In this document: positions 1-7,122 of the stretch, piece after piece
How positions within the stretch are numbered: position 1 is the first letter of the stretch
Layout: each line of letters begins with the position of its first letter
NCBI RefSeq assembly: GCF_037977055.1
Contig: NZ_CP150274.1
Location: forward strand, 2,170,001-2,234,000
DNA: 64,000 bases
From: Paenibacillus sp. FSL K6-1096
GTDB taxonomy: Bacteria; Bacillota; Bacilli; Paenibacillales; Paenibacillaceae
Direction: 5' to 3'
The notes under the pieces: model-generated
Database searches by the model: none
What the model was told of the DNA's origin: nothing
Seen by the model: only the letters and a program-made list of their open reading frames with translations
Position numbers and translations under genes: made by a program

Positions 1-66
1 GCTAGATGCCGCGGCAGGCGGAAGCAGGCAGTAACCCGCCAATCCGTCGTAAAGCCTAATTCTCTC

Positions 67-480
67 TTACAGCTTCCAGAGCTTGCGCGCTCTCGCCTGC
101 ACATCCGCCAGCTCAGACTCCGACAGCTCGCAGTATTCGCTATTGTCATTCGAGGTATTGGCATGCTGTACGTAAGCAAGCTTGGCATCCTTTTCGACAA
201 TGGTATAGAACCAGGTGTTCTTCGGAATATTGTACACTTTTCCCGGCTCCATCTCGGTCAGCTCAATATCGAACTTGCCGTCCTTGCGCTCTGCCGCCAG
301 CAGAATGCTCCGGCCGTGGATCGGAATGAACTGCTCATCGGTCTCCAGATGCACCTCCAGCCGGTGCAGACCGTCAATGTCATTATCCGGCTTCCAGTTC
401 TTGATGCAGACGAGCCATTCCTCATTCTTGTAGACCGTCTGAATGCCTACACCTTCATATTCATAAATATCCGCTTTCAT
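67..480 (-). CDS. Small cupin-like protein of unknown function
   Basis: A 137-residue soluble protein with no signal peptide. Its middle part, including a GKVYNIPKNTWFYTI stretch around residues 80-95, looks like a one-domain beta-barrel of the cupin type, with a conserved-looking proline/tryptophan turn. I do not recognise a named family. It is the last gene of the leftward frl-like operon, 40 bases after the epimerase, so a role in the same sugar pathway (for example sugar mutarotation or binding) is an inference. The ATG at 480 follows a GGGGGAAG ribosome site at slightly long spacing. Its stop lies 66 bases from the window edge, and nothing can be assigned with confidence in positions 1-66. 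Confidence 0.7.
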   Translation of the reverse strand: MKADIYEYEGVGIQTVYKNEEWLVCIKNWKPDNDIDGLHRLEVHLETDEQFIPIHGRSILLAAERKDGKFDIELTEMEPGKVYNIPKNTWFYTIVEKDAKLAYVQHANTSNDNSEYCELSESELADVQARARKLWKL

Positions 481-520
481 CTTAACTATCTTCCCCCTTC
501 ATTATAGATGATTCTTCCTG

Positions 521-1348
521 CTACAGCCGCTGCTTGAACCAGGCCAGGGAATCCCGCATCGCCTGCTCAGGCTCCAGCACATATCTCCGGTCCAGCAGCT
601 CCAGACCCAGATACCCCTTGTATCCGCAATCCTGTAATGCCTGAAGTGCCTCTTCCATCGGCAGCTTACCTTCTCCGGGAACAAGATGGCCGCCGGGGTT
701 GCCGTCCACGAAATGCACATAGGTCATATTGCTGCCCAGATCCCGGATGAAGTCATGGATCGTGTCTTTGCCGGTTGTCGCCATCACATCCGTATCCGCC
801 AGCCCCTTCAGGTTCGGACTGCCCACTTCCTCAATCATTCTGGCAATATGCGCTGCCGAATTGAACACATGGGTCGAGAATGAGGTGAACGCTTCGAGCG
901 GCAGCTTCACGCCCTCCCGTTCGGCGGTTTTACAGATCTCCCCAAGCGATTCCCTGATCCATTTCCACATCTCCTGATCATCCGCATCCAGATAAGCCAG
1001 ACCCGTAGTCACCAGCATCTGGTCGCAATCCAGCTCCACCGCCGCTTCAATATGCCGCTGGAAGAACTCGACGCTGGCCTTGCGGTATGCCGGGTCGGGA
1101 TGGCTGATGCTGATCGGATAGACGCTCTGCTCAGGTGTGAAGCAGATCACCTTCAGCCCGCGGTCTCTAATCTTCTGCTTCAGGTCCCGAACCATCTGCG
1201 GTGTGTAATAGTCCAGGTGGAAGTGGGGGCCTGACGCCCACAGCTCAATGTTCTTGAAGCCCAGCCGGGCAGCAGAGTCCAGGAAATACTCCAGGGAATA
1301 CCGTTTGTAATGAAAATTAGCGGCAGCGACCTGATCTAGCTGTATCAT
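521..1348 (-). CDS. Sugar epimerase/isomerase, TIM barrel, FrlC-like
   Basis: A 275-residue AP-endonuclease-2/xylose-isomerase-like TIM barrel protein. The predicted metal ligands are where this family has them: Glu152, Asp185, His212 and Glu250. The VPGEGKLP block (223-230) followed by GYKGYLGLEL closely resembles the end of E. coli FrlC, the fructoselysine 3-epimerase. It lies between a Dcu-type transporter and a cupin gene, in an operon that also has a FrlD-like kinase. The likely role is to epimerise a keto sugar or an Amadori compound before or after phosphorylation in the cytoplasm. An AAGGAGG ribosome site precedes the ATG at a rather long distance. Other members of this fold (tagatose or hydroxypyruvate isomerases) cannot be excluded. 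Confidence 0.8.
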   Translation of the reverse strand: MIQLDQVAAANFHYKRYSLEYFLDSAARLGFKNIELWASGPHFHLDYYTPQMVRDLKQKIRDRGLKVICFTPEQSVYPISISHPDPAYRKASVEFFQRHIEAAVELDCDQMLVTTGLAYLDADDQEMWKWIRESLGEICKTAEREGVKLPLEAFTSFSTHVFNSAAHIARMIEEVGSPNLKGLADTDVMATTGKDTIHDFIRDLGSNMTYVHFVDGNPGGHLVPGEGKLPMEEALQALQDCGYKGYLGLELLDRRYVLEPEQAMRDSLAWFKQRL

Positions 1349-1408
1349 AGTTGTCTAACTCCTCCTTGTGACTGATAATGTTCATTTCATGTCTTAATGG
1401 GCTCCCAA

Positions 1409-2752
1409 TTATATAAGGAAGCTTCCCAGAAGCGTTGCCGTCACGACAGATATAACAATGTTGATCATACCCGGCGTCATGAAGCTGTGATTCAGCACAT
1501 ATTTGCCGATCTTGGTGGTGCCTGCGGTATCGAAGGAAATTGCGGCCAGACACTGGGCTGACACCGGCAGGAAGAAGTTCGCGTTAACCGCCATCCAGGC
1601 TCCGATAATGATATAGGTCGGCAGATTAAGCGCAATGGCAATCGGAATCATAATCAGCGTGGTTGCGCCTTGGCTAGTCGTAAGCGCGGCAACAATGAAC
1701 ATAATGACTGCGAGCATCCAAGGCTGGCTATTTACGATAGAAGCAACATGCTCTTGAATGAACTCCGTCTGTCCGCCGATGAACGTGCTGCTCATCCAGG
1801 CCAGACCGAACGCACAGACCATAGCCAGAGCCCCCGCCCGGAAAATAGAGCCGTTCAGAATCGACTCGATCTGCGGCTTGCAGACGATAATAATCAGGGA
1901 AGCGCAGACGAGCATCACAATTTCAATCGTATGGGCCATCGACAGAACCGTGGTCGTACCGTCTACAGTCCAGGACGGGCGCAGCTCACTGAACAAACCA
2001 AGCACTACAATCGACAGTACGCCGAGCAGGAACAGAATAACTGCGGCCCGCGCGCCTTTGGACGCCGCTTGCGGCTCTTGCTTCTCCTGCTGCTTGGACG
2101 GAGCAGGTTCGCCCAGCCCTTCATCCATCAGACCTTCAGCCAGCCTGCGCTGATATTCGGGATCATCCGCCAGTTCCTTGCCTTTGCGGATGGTCAGGAG
2201 AGCGCTTGCAATGACCCCGAGCAGTGTGGACGGAATAGCGATGATCAGAATGGTACCGAGGTCCACGCCGAACGGTGCCATAAGACCCAGCATGGCAGCG
2301 GTCGCCGCCGATACCGGCGAGCAGGTGATGGCCTGCTGCGATGCAATAATACTGTTGGAGATCGGACGTTCCGGCCGGATGCCGCTGTCGATTGCCAGCT
2401 TGTTGATAATCGGCAGCAGACTATAGACAACATGCCCTGTACCGGACAGGAAGGTGAACAGCCAGCAGATCACCGGAGCGACAATAGTGACATTCTTCGG
2501 CGACCTGTGCAGCATTTTCTCCGCTACATGGACCAGGAAATTCAGACCGCCCGAAGACTGGAGCGCCGAGGCGGCCAGCACGACGGCCAGGATGATAAGC
2601 ATAACGTCCACAGGAGGCGAAGAAGGCTGCACCTTGAACAGGAAGACGAAGATCGCCACACCCACGCCGCCCAACAGTCCCATGAACACATCTCCGACTC
2701 TGGCACCAAAGAAAATAAGCAGGAAGATAATTAATAGTTCAAACCAGAACAT
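1409..2752 (-). CDS. Anaerobic C4-dicarboxylate transporter, DcuA/DcuB family
   Basis: A 447-residue, highly hydrophobic carrier with about ten to twelve membrane segments. The opening GARVGDVFMGLLGGVG, the block PPVDVMLIILAVV, the motif SGTGHVVYSLLPII and the end GTTKIGKYVLNHSF match E. coli DcuB nearly position for position. The ATG at 2752 is chosen because AAAAGGGG lies eight bases upstream and DcuB starts at the same point; a TTG 12 codons upstream has no better site. Dcu proteins exchange or take up aspartate, fumarate, malate and succinate. Here the neighbours are a sugar kinase and an epimerase, so the substrate is probably a sugar-linked acidic compound and not plain dicarboxylate; that is inference. 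Confidence 0.88.
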   Translation of the reverse strand: MFWFELLIIFLLIFFGARVGDVFMGLLGGVGVAIFVFLFKVQPSSPPVDVMLIILAVVLAASALQSSGGLNFLVHVAEKMLHRSPKNVTIVAPVICWLFTFLSGTGHVVYSLLPIINKLAIDSGIRPERPISNSIIASQQAITCSPVSAATAAMLGLMAPFGVDLGTILIIAIPSTLLGVIASALLTIRKGKELADDPEYQRRLAEGLMDEGLGEPAPSKQQEKQEPQAASKGARAAVILFLLGVLSIVVLGLFSELRPSWTVDGTTTVLSMAHTIEIVMLVCASLIIIVCKPQIESILNGSIFRAGALAMVCAFGLAWMSSTFIGGQTEFIQEHVASIVNSQPWMLAVIMFIVAALTTSQGATTLIMIPIAIALNLPTYIIIGAWMAVNANFFLPVSAQCLAAISFDTAGTTKIGKYVLNHSFMTPGMINIVISVVTATLLGSFLI

Positions 2753-2877
2753 AGAAAGTCCCCTTTTATGTTTGTACTGAGTTGCCAATTCTCTGCCGCT
2801 CTTCTGTATTTACGTGGCGGCCTCAATTTGAACACGCTTACAAATCTCCCGCAGGAGGCAGAGGCCCCCCCGGTCTG

Positions 2878-3747
2878 TCAGACCAGCGGGGTGCCGAATC
2901 CAAACGCTCCGTTAACCCGGCAGATTTCGGCTGCAAACTCCGCTCCCTTACTCATGCTTGCCTGAATCCGTTCAAGAAGCGCATCCTCCCGGCTGAAGTC
3001 GATCCGTTGCTCCGGGGAATTCATAATCAGCTCCACCAGAAAAGCAGTGATATAAGAATCTCCCGCGCCCATAGTGTCTATAGCATCCGTGGTGACGGCG
3101 CTCTGATACAACCAGTGATTGCCGAGCAGCGCGTAAGACCCGTCTTCACCTACCGTACCGACCACGATTCGGGCACCAAGATTCTGCGCCTTGCGCATCT
3201 CCCGCTCCCGCTCTTCAGCCGTCAGATGGCTGCAGGACAGAAACGCGATATCGATATACGGGCATACCTGCTGCAGGTAATCATCGTTCCAGCGAACGGA
3301 GAAATCATAAGAGACGGGCACACCGCTCTTCCGCAGCACTGGCAAATCCTGCTCGATGTAACTGTTCAGGCTTGTGTGGATCACCGCAAATTGCTTCATA
3401 TATTCCAGATCCGGCTCGGTGAAATTCCAGGGCTGCTCCTTGGCAATCCCGCCTTTGTTGGACCCTAGGAACACGCGGTCTCCCTCCTCCAGGGTAACCC
3501 GTGCATATCCGTTCTCGCCCTCGAAGCTGCGGCAGGCGCTGCGGTCAATGCCCAGCTCGTCGATCACCTGCCGGATATACCGGGCGACCTCATCGCTGCC
3601 GAATTTTCCCAGGTAAGCAGACGCTACACCACGCATGGTGGCATAAGCACAGAAATTCAAGGCATTGCCGCCAGGATACATCATTCCCTGATGGACATAT
3701 TTATCGACGACATTGTCGCCGATGCCGATTACTTTAAATGAGTTCAT
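2878..3747 (-). CDS. PfkB-family sugar kinase, FrlD-like
   Basis: A 289-residue ribokinase/PfkB family kinase. The sugar-binding start GIGDNVVDKY (8-17) with GGNALNF (26-32), and the ATP/catalytic signature DTMGAGDSYITAF (224-236) with Asp230 as catalytic base, match E. coli fructoselysine 6-kinase FrlD more closely than ribokinase or fructokinase. It should phosphorylate a sugar or sugar-amine at O6 with ATP in the cytoplasm. It is the first gene of the leftward operon. The second of two nearby ATG codons (3747) has GAGGGG eight bases upstream, while the first (3753) lies too close to it. The deglycase normally partnered with this kinase is not in the window and could lie beyond the left edge. 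Confidence 0.85.
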   Translation of the reverse strand: MNSFKVIGIGDNVVDKYVHQGMMYPGGNALNFCAYATMRGVASAYLGKFGSDEVARYIRQVIDELGIDRSACRSFEGENGYARVTLEEGDRVFLGSNKGGIAKEQPWNFTEPDLEYMKQFAVIHTSLNSYIEQDLPVLRKSGVPVSYDFSVRWNDDYLQQVCPYIDIAFLSCSHLTAEEREREMRKAQNLGARIVVGTVGEDGSYALLGNHWLYQSAVTTDAIDTMGAGDSYITAFLVELIMNSPEQRIDFSREDALLERIQASMSKGAEFAAEICRVNGAFGFGTPLV

Positions 3748-3887
3748 TTGCATATCCCCTCTAAAAAACTGCTCAATTCTATTGCACAGCTATTTCATCC
3801 AAGCTTCTGCATGTATACGCTTTAAATTTTCACCTGATTTGTTTCATAGCTGCTACCCACTCTCCTCTCTGGTATGATACATTATTA

Positions 3888-3897
3888 GGTGTACACC
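3888..3897. promoter_or_regulatory. Candidate GntR operator, palindrome GGTGTACACC
   Basis: A perfect 10-bp palindrome, symmetric over 14 of 16 bases when extended by three on each side. It lies in the divergent promoter region between the kinase operon and the GntR gene. A TTGGGT/TATCAT-like promoter pair for the leftward operon overlaps it, so a bound repressor would block transcription. Half-sites of the form GGT/ACC around a central TA are usual for HutC-type GntR proteins. Confidence 0.45.
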
Positions 3898-3926
3898 CAA
3901 CATCAGTAATTGTATTGGAATGTTAT

Positions 3927-3940
3927 GTTGATATACTAAC
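3927..3940. promoter_or_regulatory. Second candidate GntR operator, GTTGATATACTAAC
   Basis: Symmetric at 10 of 14 positions, with the GT-TATA-AC layout common for GntR/HutC operators. It lies 39 bp from the centre of the first palindrome and upstream of the gntR-type gene's own promoter. It is weaker than the first palindrome and might be chance. Confidence 0.3.
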
Positions 3941-3970
3941 ACAAAGTAATACATGAAGCAAGAGAGGGCT

Positions 3971-3999
3971 TTCATTTTTTTAGAGCGGATTGTTATAAT
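3971..3999 (+). promoter_or_regulatory. Promoter of the GntR regulator gene
   Basis: A perfect TATAAT (3994-3999) preceded 17 bases upstream by TTCATT (3971-3976), a poor -35. The start codon of the regulator lies 41 bases after the -10. Confidence 0.5.
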
Positions 4000-4040
4000 A
4001 TAGAAAACTATCATTGATATCATATGCTGGAGGTAAATAC

Positions 4041-4751
4041 ATGCTTGACCATTCCGAGTCATCGCCATTATACAAACAGCTTCAGGAGAAGATTCTGGAC
4101 AACATTCATAACGGCACCCTGAAGCCGGGGGATAAGCTGCCCACCGAGCTTGAGCTGAGCGAGTCCAACCAGGTTAGCCGCGTAACGGTTCGTGCCGCAC
4201 TCGACGCGCTGACCTCTGAGGGTTATCTGGTACGTATTCCGGGCAAGGGTACTTTCATTACCAAAGACAAGATCAAGAAGAATGTGGCCGAGACGATCGG
4301 CTTCAGCGATACATGCCGGCTGCAGAACAAGGTTCCGGGTGCCAAAGTAATCAAATGTATCATTGAGGACGCTACGCTGCTGGATCAGGAGCATCTGGAC
4401 CTGAAGTCCGGCGACAAGGTGATCAGCATTGAGCGCATCCGTTATGCAGACGGCATTCCTATCTCGGTGGAATATTCACGGTTTCCTTCAGCCTATTCCT
4501 TCCTGCTGAATGAGGATCTGAACGACAAGTCTCTGTATGAGATCTTAAGAACCAAATACAAGGTCACCTTCGGCCACGCCCGCAAATATATCGTCATGGA
4601 ATACGCCACCTTTGATGTAGCTACCTACCTGAATATCAAAGAAGGCCATCCGCTGCTGAGCATCAAGAGCACGGTATCCAGTCCGGACGGGAGTAAGATC
4701 CACCGCTCCAAGCAGCTGATTCTGGGCGACAAGTTCGAGCTGATTGTATAA
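4041..4751 (+). CDS. GntR-family regulator with UTRA domain, FrlR-like
   Basis: A 236-residue HutC-subfamily regulator. The winged helix occupies about residues 8-75, with PLYKQLQEKI, PGDKLPTELEL, SRVTVRAALDAL and GKGTFIT typical of GntR. The UTRA effector domain (about 95-232) has the usual IERIRYADGIPISVE motif. It is transcribed away from the frl-like operon and most likely represses it until a sugar phosphate intermediate binds the UTRA domain. The ATG at 4041 follows GGAGGT at ideal spacing; a TTG at 4014 has no site. A hairpin terminator follows directly. Confidence 0.9.
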   Translation: MLDHSESSPLYKQLQEKILDNIHNGTLKPGDKLPTELELSESNQVSRVTVRAALDALTSEGYLVRIPGKGTFITKDKIKKNVAETIGFSDTCRLQNKVPGAKVIKCIIEDATLLDQEHLDLKSGDKVISIERIRYADGIPISVEYSRFPSAYSFLLNEDLNDKSLYEILRTKYKVTFGHARKYIVMEYATFDVATYLNIKEGHPLLSIKSTVSSPDGSKIHRSKQLILGDKFELIV

Positions 4752-4770
4752 CAATAGGCACAGCAAAAAG

Positions 4771-4815
4771 GAGCTGTCCCAGAAGCCATGAACCGGCTGC
4801 TTGGGATAGCTCTTT
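4771..4815 (+). terminator. Terminator after the GntR gene
   Basis: Stem GAGCTGTCCCA (4771-4781) with TGGGATAGCTC (4802-4812), containing one G-T pair, and an inner AGCC/GGCT stem. The T run behind it is short, so termination may be moderate. Confidence 0.55.
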
Positions 4816-4829
4816 ATGCTGGAGTAGAT

Positions 4830-4985
4830 TCAGCGTGAGCACTTGAGGGAGGGGGACGCTTCGCAACAGAACGTTGTTCCCATCGATGATATTACCTGCG
4901 CATCAGCAAAATGTATGCTGTTTTCCGCATACATTCAGGCCTCACGCTGACGCGCCAGCAAATGTATGCGGTTTTTCGCATACAT
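4830..4985. repeat. Intergenic palindromic repeat with two copies of a hairpin
   Basis: Two near-identical hairpins occur 51 bp apart. Copy 1 is AATGTATGC (4910-4918) with GCATACATT (4927-4935). Copy 2 is AATGTATGC (4961-4969) with GCATACAT (4978-4985). Both have a T-rich loop and are preceded by CAGCAAA. A separate 10-bp perfect inverted repeat, TCAGCGTGAG (4830-4839) and CTCACGCTGA (4941-4950), encloses copy 1. No coding potential is seen. It looks like a small dispersed intergenic element. Confidence 0.6.
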
Positions 4986-4997
4986 AATTCCCACAAT

Positions 4998-5032
4998 AAA
5001 AAGGGCTGTCACTTTTGGGACGGCCCCTTTTT
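4998..5032. terminator. Bidirectional terminator
   Basis: AAAAAGGGCTGTC pairs with GACGGCCCCTTTTT with one bulge. A-run and T-run ends allow use from both sides. It lies just downstream of the leftward Asp-box gene, whose stop is at 5053. Confidence 0.7.
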
Positions 5033-5052
5033 ATTGTTATATCAGCTGCTGC

Positions 5053-6222
5053 TTACTGTCCCGCTGTCTCCAAAGAGAATTTCGGCGTCCAGTTAGCACC
5101 TGCGTCCTTGGTGGAATACAGGGTAGAGCCGTTCAACCCCTTCACCGCCAGCCAGCCGTGATTGGAATCGGTGAACGAGATTCTTCCCTCGAAGCCGGGG
5201 ATTGTAGGCTGATTCTTCCAGGTCTTCCCGTTGTCCTTGGTAAGTCCTACGCCTACCTCTTCCGCAGCAGGCTGGTAACCAACCAGAACCGCCGTGTCGC
5301 CGGTCAGCACCAGATTGCCGGGTGTTCCAGCCGCCGGGCCTTTCTTCACCTTAGCCGGGCCGCTTCCGGGAGCCGGGCCGCCGCCTGCGGTCTCCTGGGC
5401 AATGATCCGGGTCCAATTCGCTCCAGAGCTACTGCTGCCGTACAACGAATAAGACGTCTGCGACATACCGGCTCCGCCGTAGAATAACGCGTATACCTGA
5501 TTGCCCTCGGCATAGAGCTGTGCATATCCGGCCTCAGGAGCGGACGCGCTTAGCTTCCGGTTCCAGCTCTTCCCGCCGTCAGCGGTATGCATCACCCGGT
5601 AGCCGCTGCCCGGTACAACAACCGCAGCCCAGCCGTTATTCCGGCTGGTGAACTCCGCGCCTCGGGTATTGGCCGGCGTCTGGACCAGGCTCCAGCTCTC
5701 CCCGCCATCCCGGGTGTAGTAGGTGGAGGCGCGGCTATAGCCGAAGCCTACGCTGCCATCCAGAAATTCCACCCGCTCGAAGGTGACCGGCTTGTTCATC
5801 AGCCGCGTCCAGGTAGAGCCGCCGTCATTCGTCCGAAGCAGATAGACGGCCTGGCCGTCATCCACCGTTGCCAGCGCCCAGCCATGCACATTGTCAGGGA
5901 ACTCGATCTGCCGGAAATTCCACTGTCCGGTATAGATCTGCTGGAAATGGCAGCCGCCGTCCGAGGTTCCGATCAGGAAGCCGTTCCCGGCGGCCCGTCC
6001 TGTATTGGCGTTCAGGAAGTCCACATCCGCGATGCTGAGCGGCGCAGCGTCAGTACCGCTATGCGCCTTCTGCAGCTGCTGAAGAAGCCCATGGTCGCCG
6101 CTGCCGCAGGCTGGATCCGCCGCGGCCTCCGCAGGAGAACCCGCCCCCCAGCCGGGCAAGGTGATAAGAATGATAGTAAGAAACGCTGTGACTGTCTGCT
6201 GTAATCTGCTCTTCCAATTCAT
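5053..6222 (-). CDS. Secreted Asp-box (BNR/YCF48-like) beta-propeller protein
   Basis: A 389-residue exported protein: a signal peptide (about residues 1-32, hydrophobic core FLTIILITLPGWG, Ala-rich cleavage zone) followed by repeated Asp-box motifs of the form S/T-x-D-x-G-x-x-W. Examples are RTNDGGSTW, YTRDGGESW, HTADGGKSW, TKDNGKTW and STKDAGANW. Such repeats build a sortilin or YCF48-like beta-propeller. A Gly/Pro-rich linker sits near residue 280. No catalytic residues of sialidases are evident, so a binding or scaffold role outside the cell is more likely than enzyme activity. The ATG at 6222 has AGGAGG eight bases upstream; a GTG at 6231 overlaps that site and is rejected. Confidence 0.8.
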   Translation of the reverse strand: MNWKSRLQQTVTAFLTIILITLPGWGAGSPAEAAADPACGSGDHGLLQQLQKAHSGTDAAPLSIADVDFLNANTGRAAGNGFLIGTSDGGCHFQQIYTGQWNFRQIEFPDNVHGWALATVDDGQAVYLLRTNDGGSTWTRLMNKPVTFERVEFLDGSVGFGYSRASTYYTRDGGESWSLVQTPANTRGAEFTSRNNGWAAVVVPGSGYRVMHTADGGKSWNRKLSASAPEAGYAQLYAEGNQVYALFYGGAGMSQTSYSLYGSSSSGANWTRIIAQETAGGGPAPGSGPAKVKKGPAAGTPGNLVLTGDTAVLVGYQPAAEEVGVGLTKDNGKTWKNQPTIPGFEGRISFTDSNHGWLAVKGLNGSTLYSTKDAGANWTPKFSLETAGQ

Positions 6223-6273
6223 CGGTGACACCTCCTGAATATATATTTACCCTCTCTACAGGGCATTACTCTC

Positions 6274-6672
6274 CTACACCTCAACACTCTGCGTCAGAAT
6301 GCAATATTGCAAATCAAGCTCCCGCTGCACCGACCGCAGTACCGCCTGCGGGGAAGCCTCCCAGACATAGGTATCCTGCTTGAGATAGTGGAGCACCGTC
6401 TTGCAGCTATGATCGAAGCTGTTCATCTGGTACGGATGCTGCTGGTCCTCCAGATCCAGGCGTACCCGGGTTACGAGGTTCATGTAATCCTCGATGAGCG
6501 CAGCCTTGGCCAGGGTATGGACCCGGGTCGCTTCATCCCACATATAGATGCTGTCTTTAAGGGTCTCCGAGGCATTCTCCACCCGGACCAGCCGTGAGTT
6601 CATGCCAAGCAGCCATTCGATCCGCTCGCTGATCTCCAGATAATTCAGTTTGATTGTATAACCTTCACTCAC
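6274..6672 (-). CDS. Small acidic/helical protein of unknown function
   Basis: A 132-residue soluble, mostly helical protein without signal peptide or membrane segment, starting at a GTG six bases after GAGAGGGGG. I do not recognise its family. It lies 51 bases upstream of the Asp-box gene and could be co-transcribed with it. Several Trp and paired acidic residues (IEWLLGMN, YMWDEATRV) suggest a folded helical bundle. Confidence 0.6.
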   Translation of the reverse strand: MSEGYTIKLNYLEISERIEWLLGMNSRLVRVENASETLKDSIYMWDEATRVHTLAKAALIEDYMNLVTRVRLDLEDQQHPYQMNSFDHSCKTVLHYLKQDTYVWEASPQAVLRSVQRELDLQYCILTQSVEV

Positions 6673-6845
6673 AGGTATCCCCCTCTCCAGACAGTGCTAT
6701 TAACAATACACCGCAAGCCCCGGAAAGTATATAAGAAAAGGTACAAAACTGTAACTAATTTTGCAGTTAAAATCTCCTAATCCGGTTTAATAATAAGTAA
6801 CATCATTATTACAAGCACAGCGCATTCGAGGGGGAAGTGAACCAT

Positions 6846-7025
6846 ATGATTAAACAGGATATCCAGCACGCACTTCTCTCCAACCTGTGGCAGCGCGTTC
6901 ACTTAATCAGCGGGGAAACCTACAGCGGTGTATGCACCATCGACCACCACGCGGACGCGCTCCAGATCGAAACGAAGAAGGGGAATTTCACCGTTCCTTA
7001 TTGGACCATCAAGCGCCTGGTTTAA
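6846..7025 (+). CDS. 59-residue protein of unknown function
   Basis: A small soluble protein with alternating hydrophobic pattern (LWQRVHLISGETYSGVCTID and GNFTVPYWTIKRLV) suggesting a compact beta-rich fold, SH3- or LSm-like in appearance. The ATG at 6846 lies 13 bases after GAGGGGG. A GTG at 6837 is too close to that site. A clear terminator follows directly, which supports expression as a single gene. No function can be given. Confidence 0.6.
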   Translation: MIKQDIQHALLSNLWQRVHLISGETYSGVCTIDHHADALQIETKKGNFTVPYWTIKRLV

Positions 7026-7029
7026 CAAA

Positions 7030-7070
7030 AAGACCTCAGCTTCCACAGCGTGGAGCATGAGGTCTTATTT
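7030..7070 (+). terminator. Terminator after the 59-residue gene
   Basis: AAGACCTCA (7030-7038) pairs with TGAGGTCTT (7058-7066), with an inner CCA/TGG stem; a short T-rich end (ATTT) follows. Confidence 0.65.
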
Positions 7071-7076
7071 CTCGCT

Positions 7077-7115
7077 GAAACGGGTGCCGTCCTTAAAGGA
7101 CGGCATAGCCGTTTC
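7077..7115. terminator. Strong hairpin at the end of the leftward sugar operon
   Basis: Nested perfect stems: GCCGTCC/GGACGGC within 7086-7104 and an outer GAAACGG (7077-7083) with CCGTTTC (7109-7115). It lies just past the stop of the isomerase gene at 7123. No T run follows on the minus strand, so it may protect the mRNA end as well as terminate. Confidence 0.5.
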
Positions 7116-7122
7116 CACTTGG

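Noticed and set aside
1..66. End of another gene at the left window edge
   Set aside because: Two minus-strand frames stay open to the window edge, but the piece is too short and has no ribosome site or recognisable residues, so no call is made.
1670..2734. 354-residue frame opposite the Dcu-type transporter gene
   Set aside because: Low-complexity, Arg/Gln/Asn-rich translation without domain signs; it mirrors a well-matched transporter gene on the other strand.
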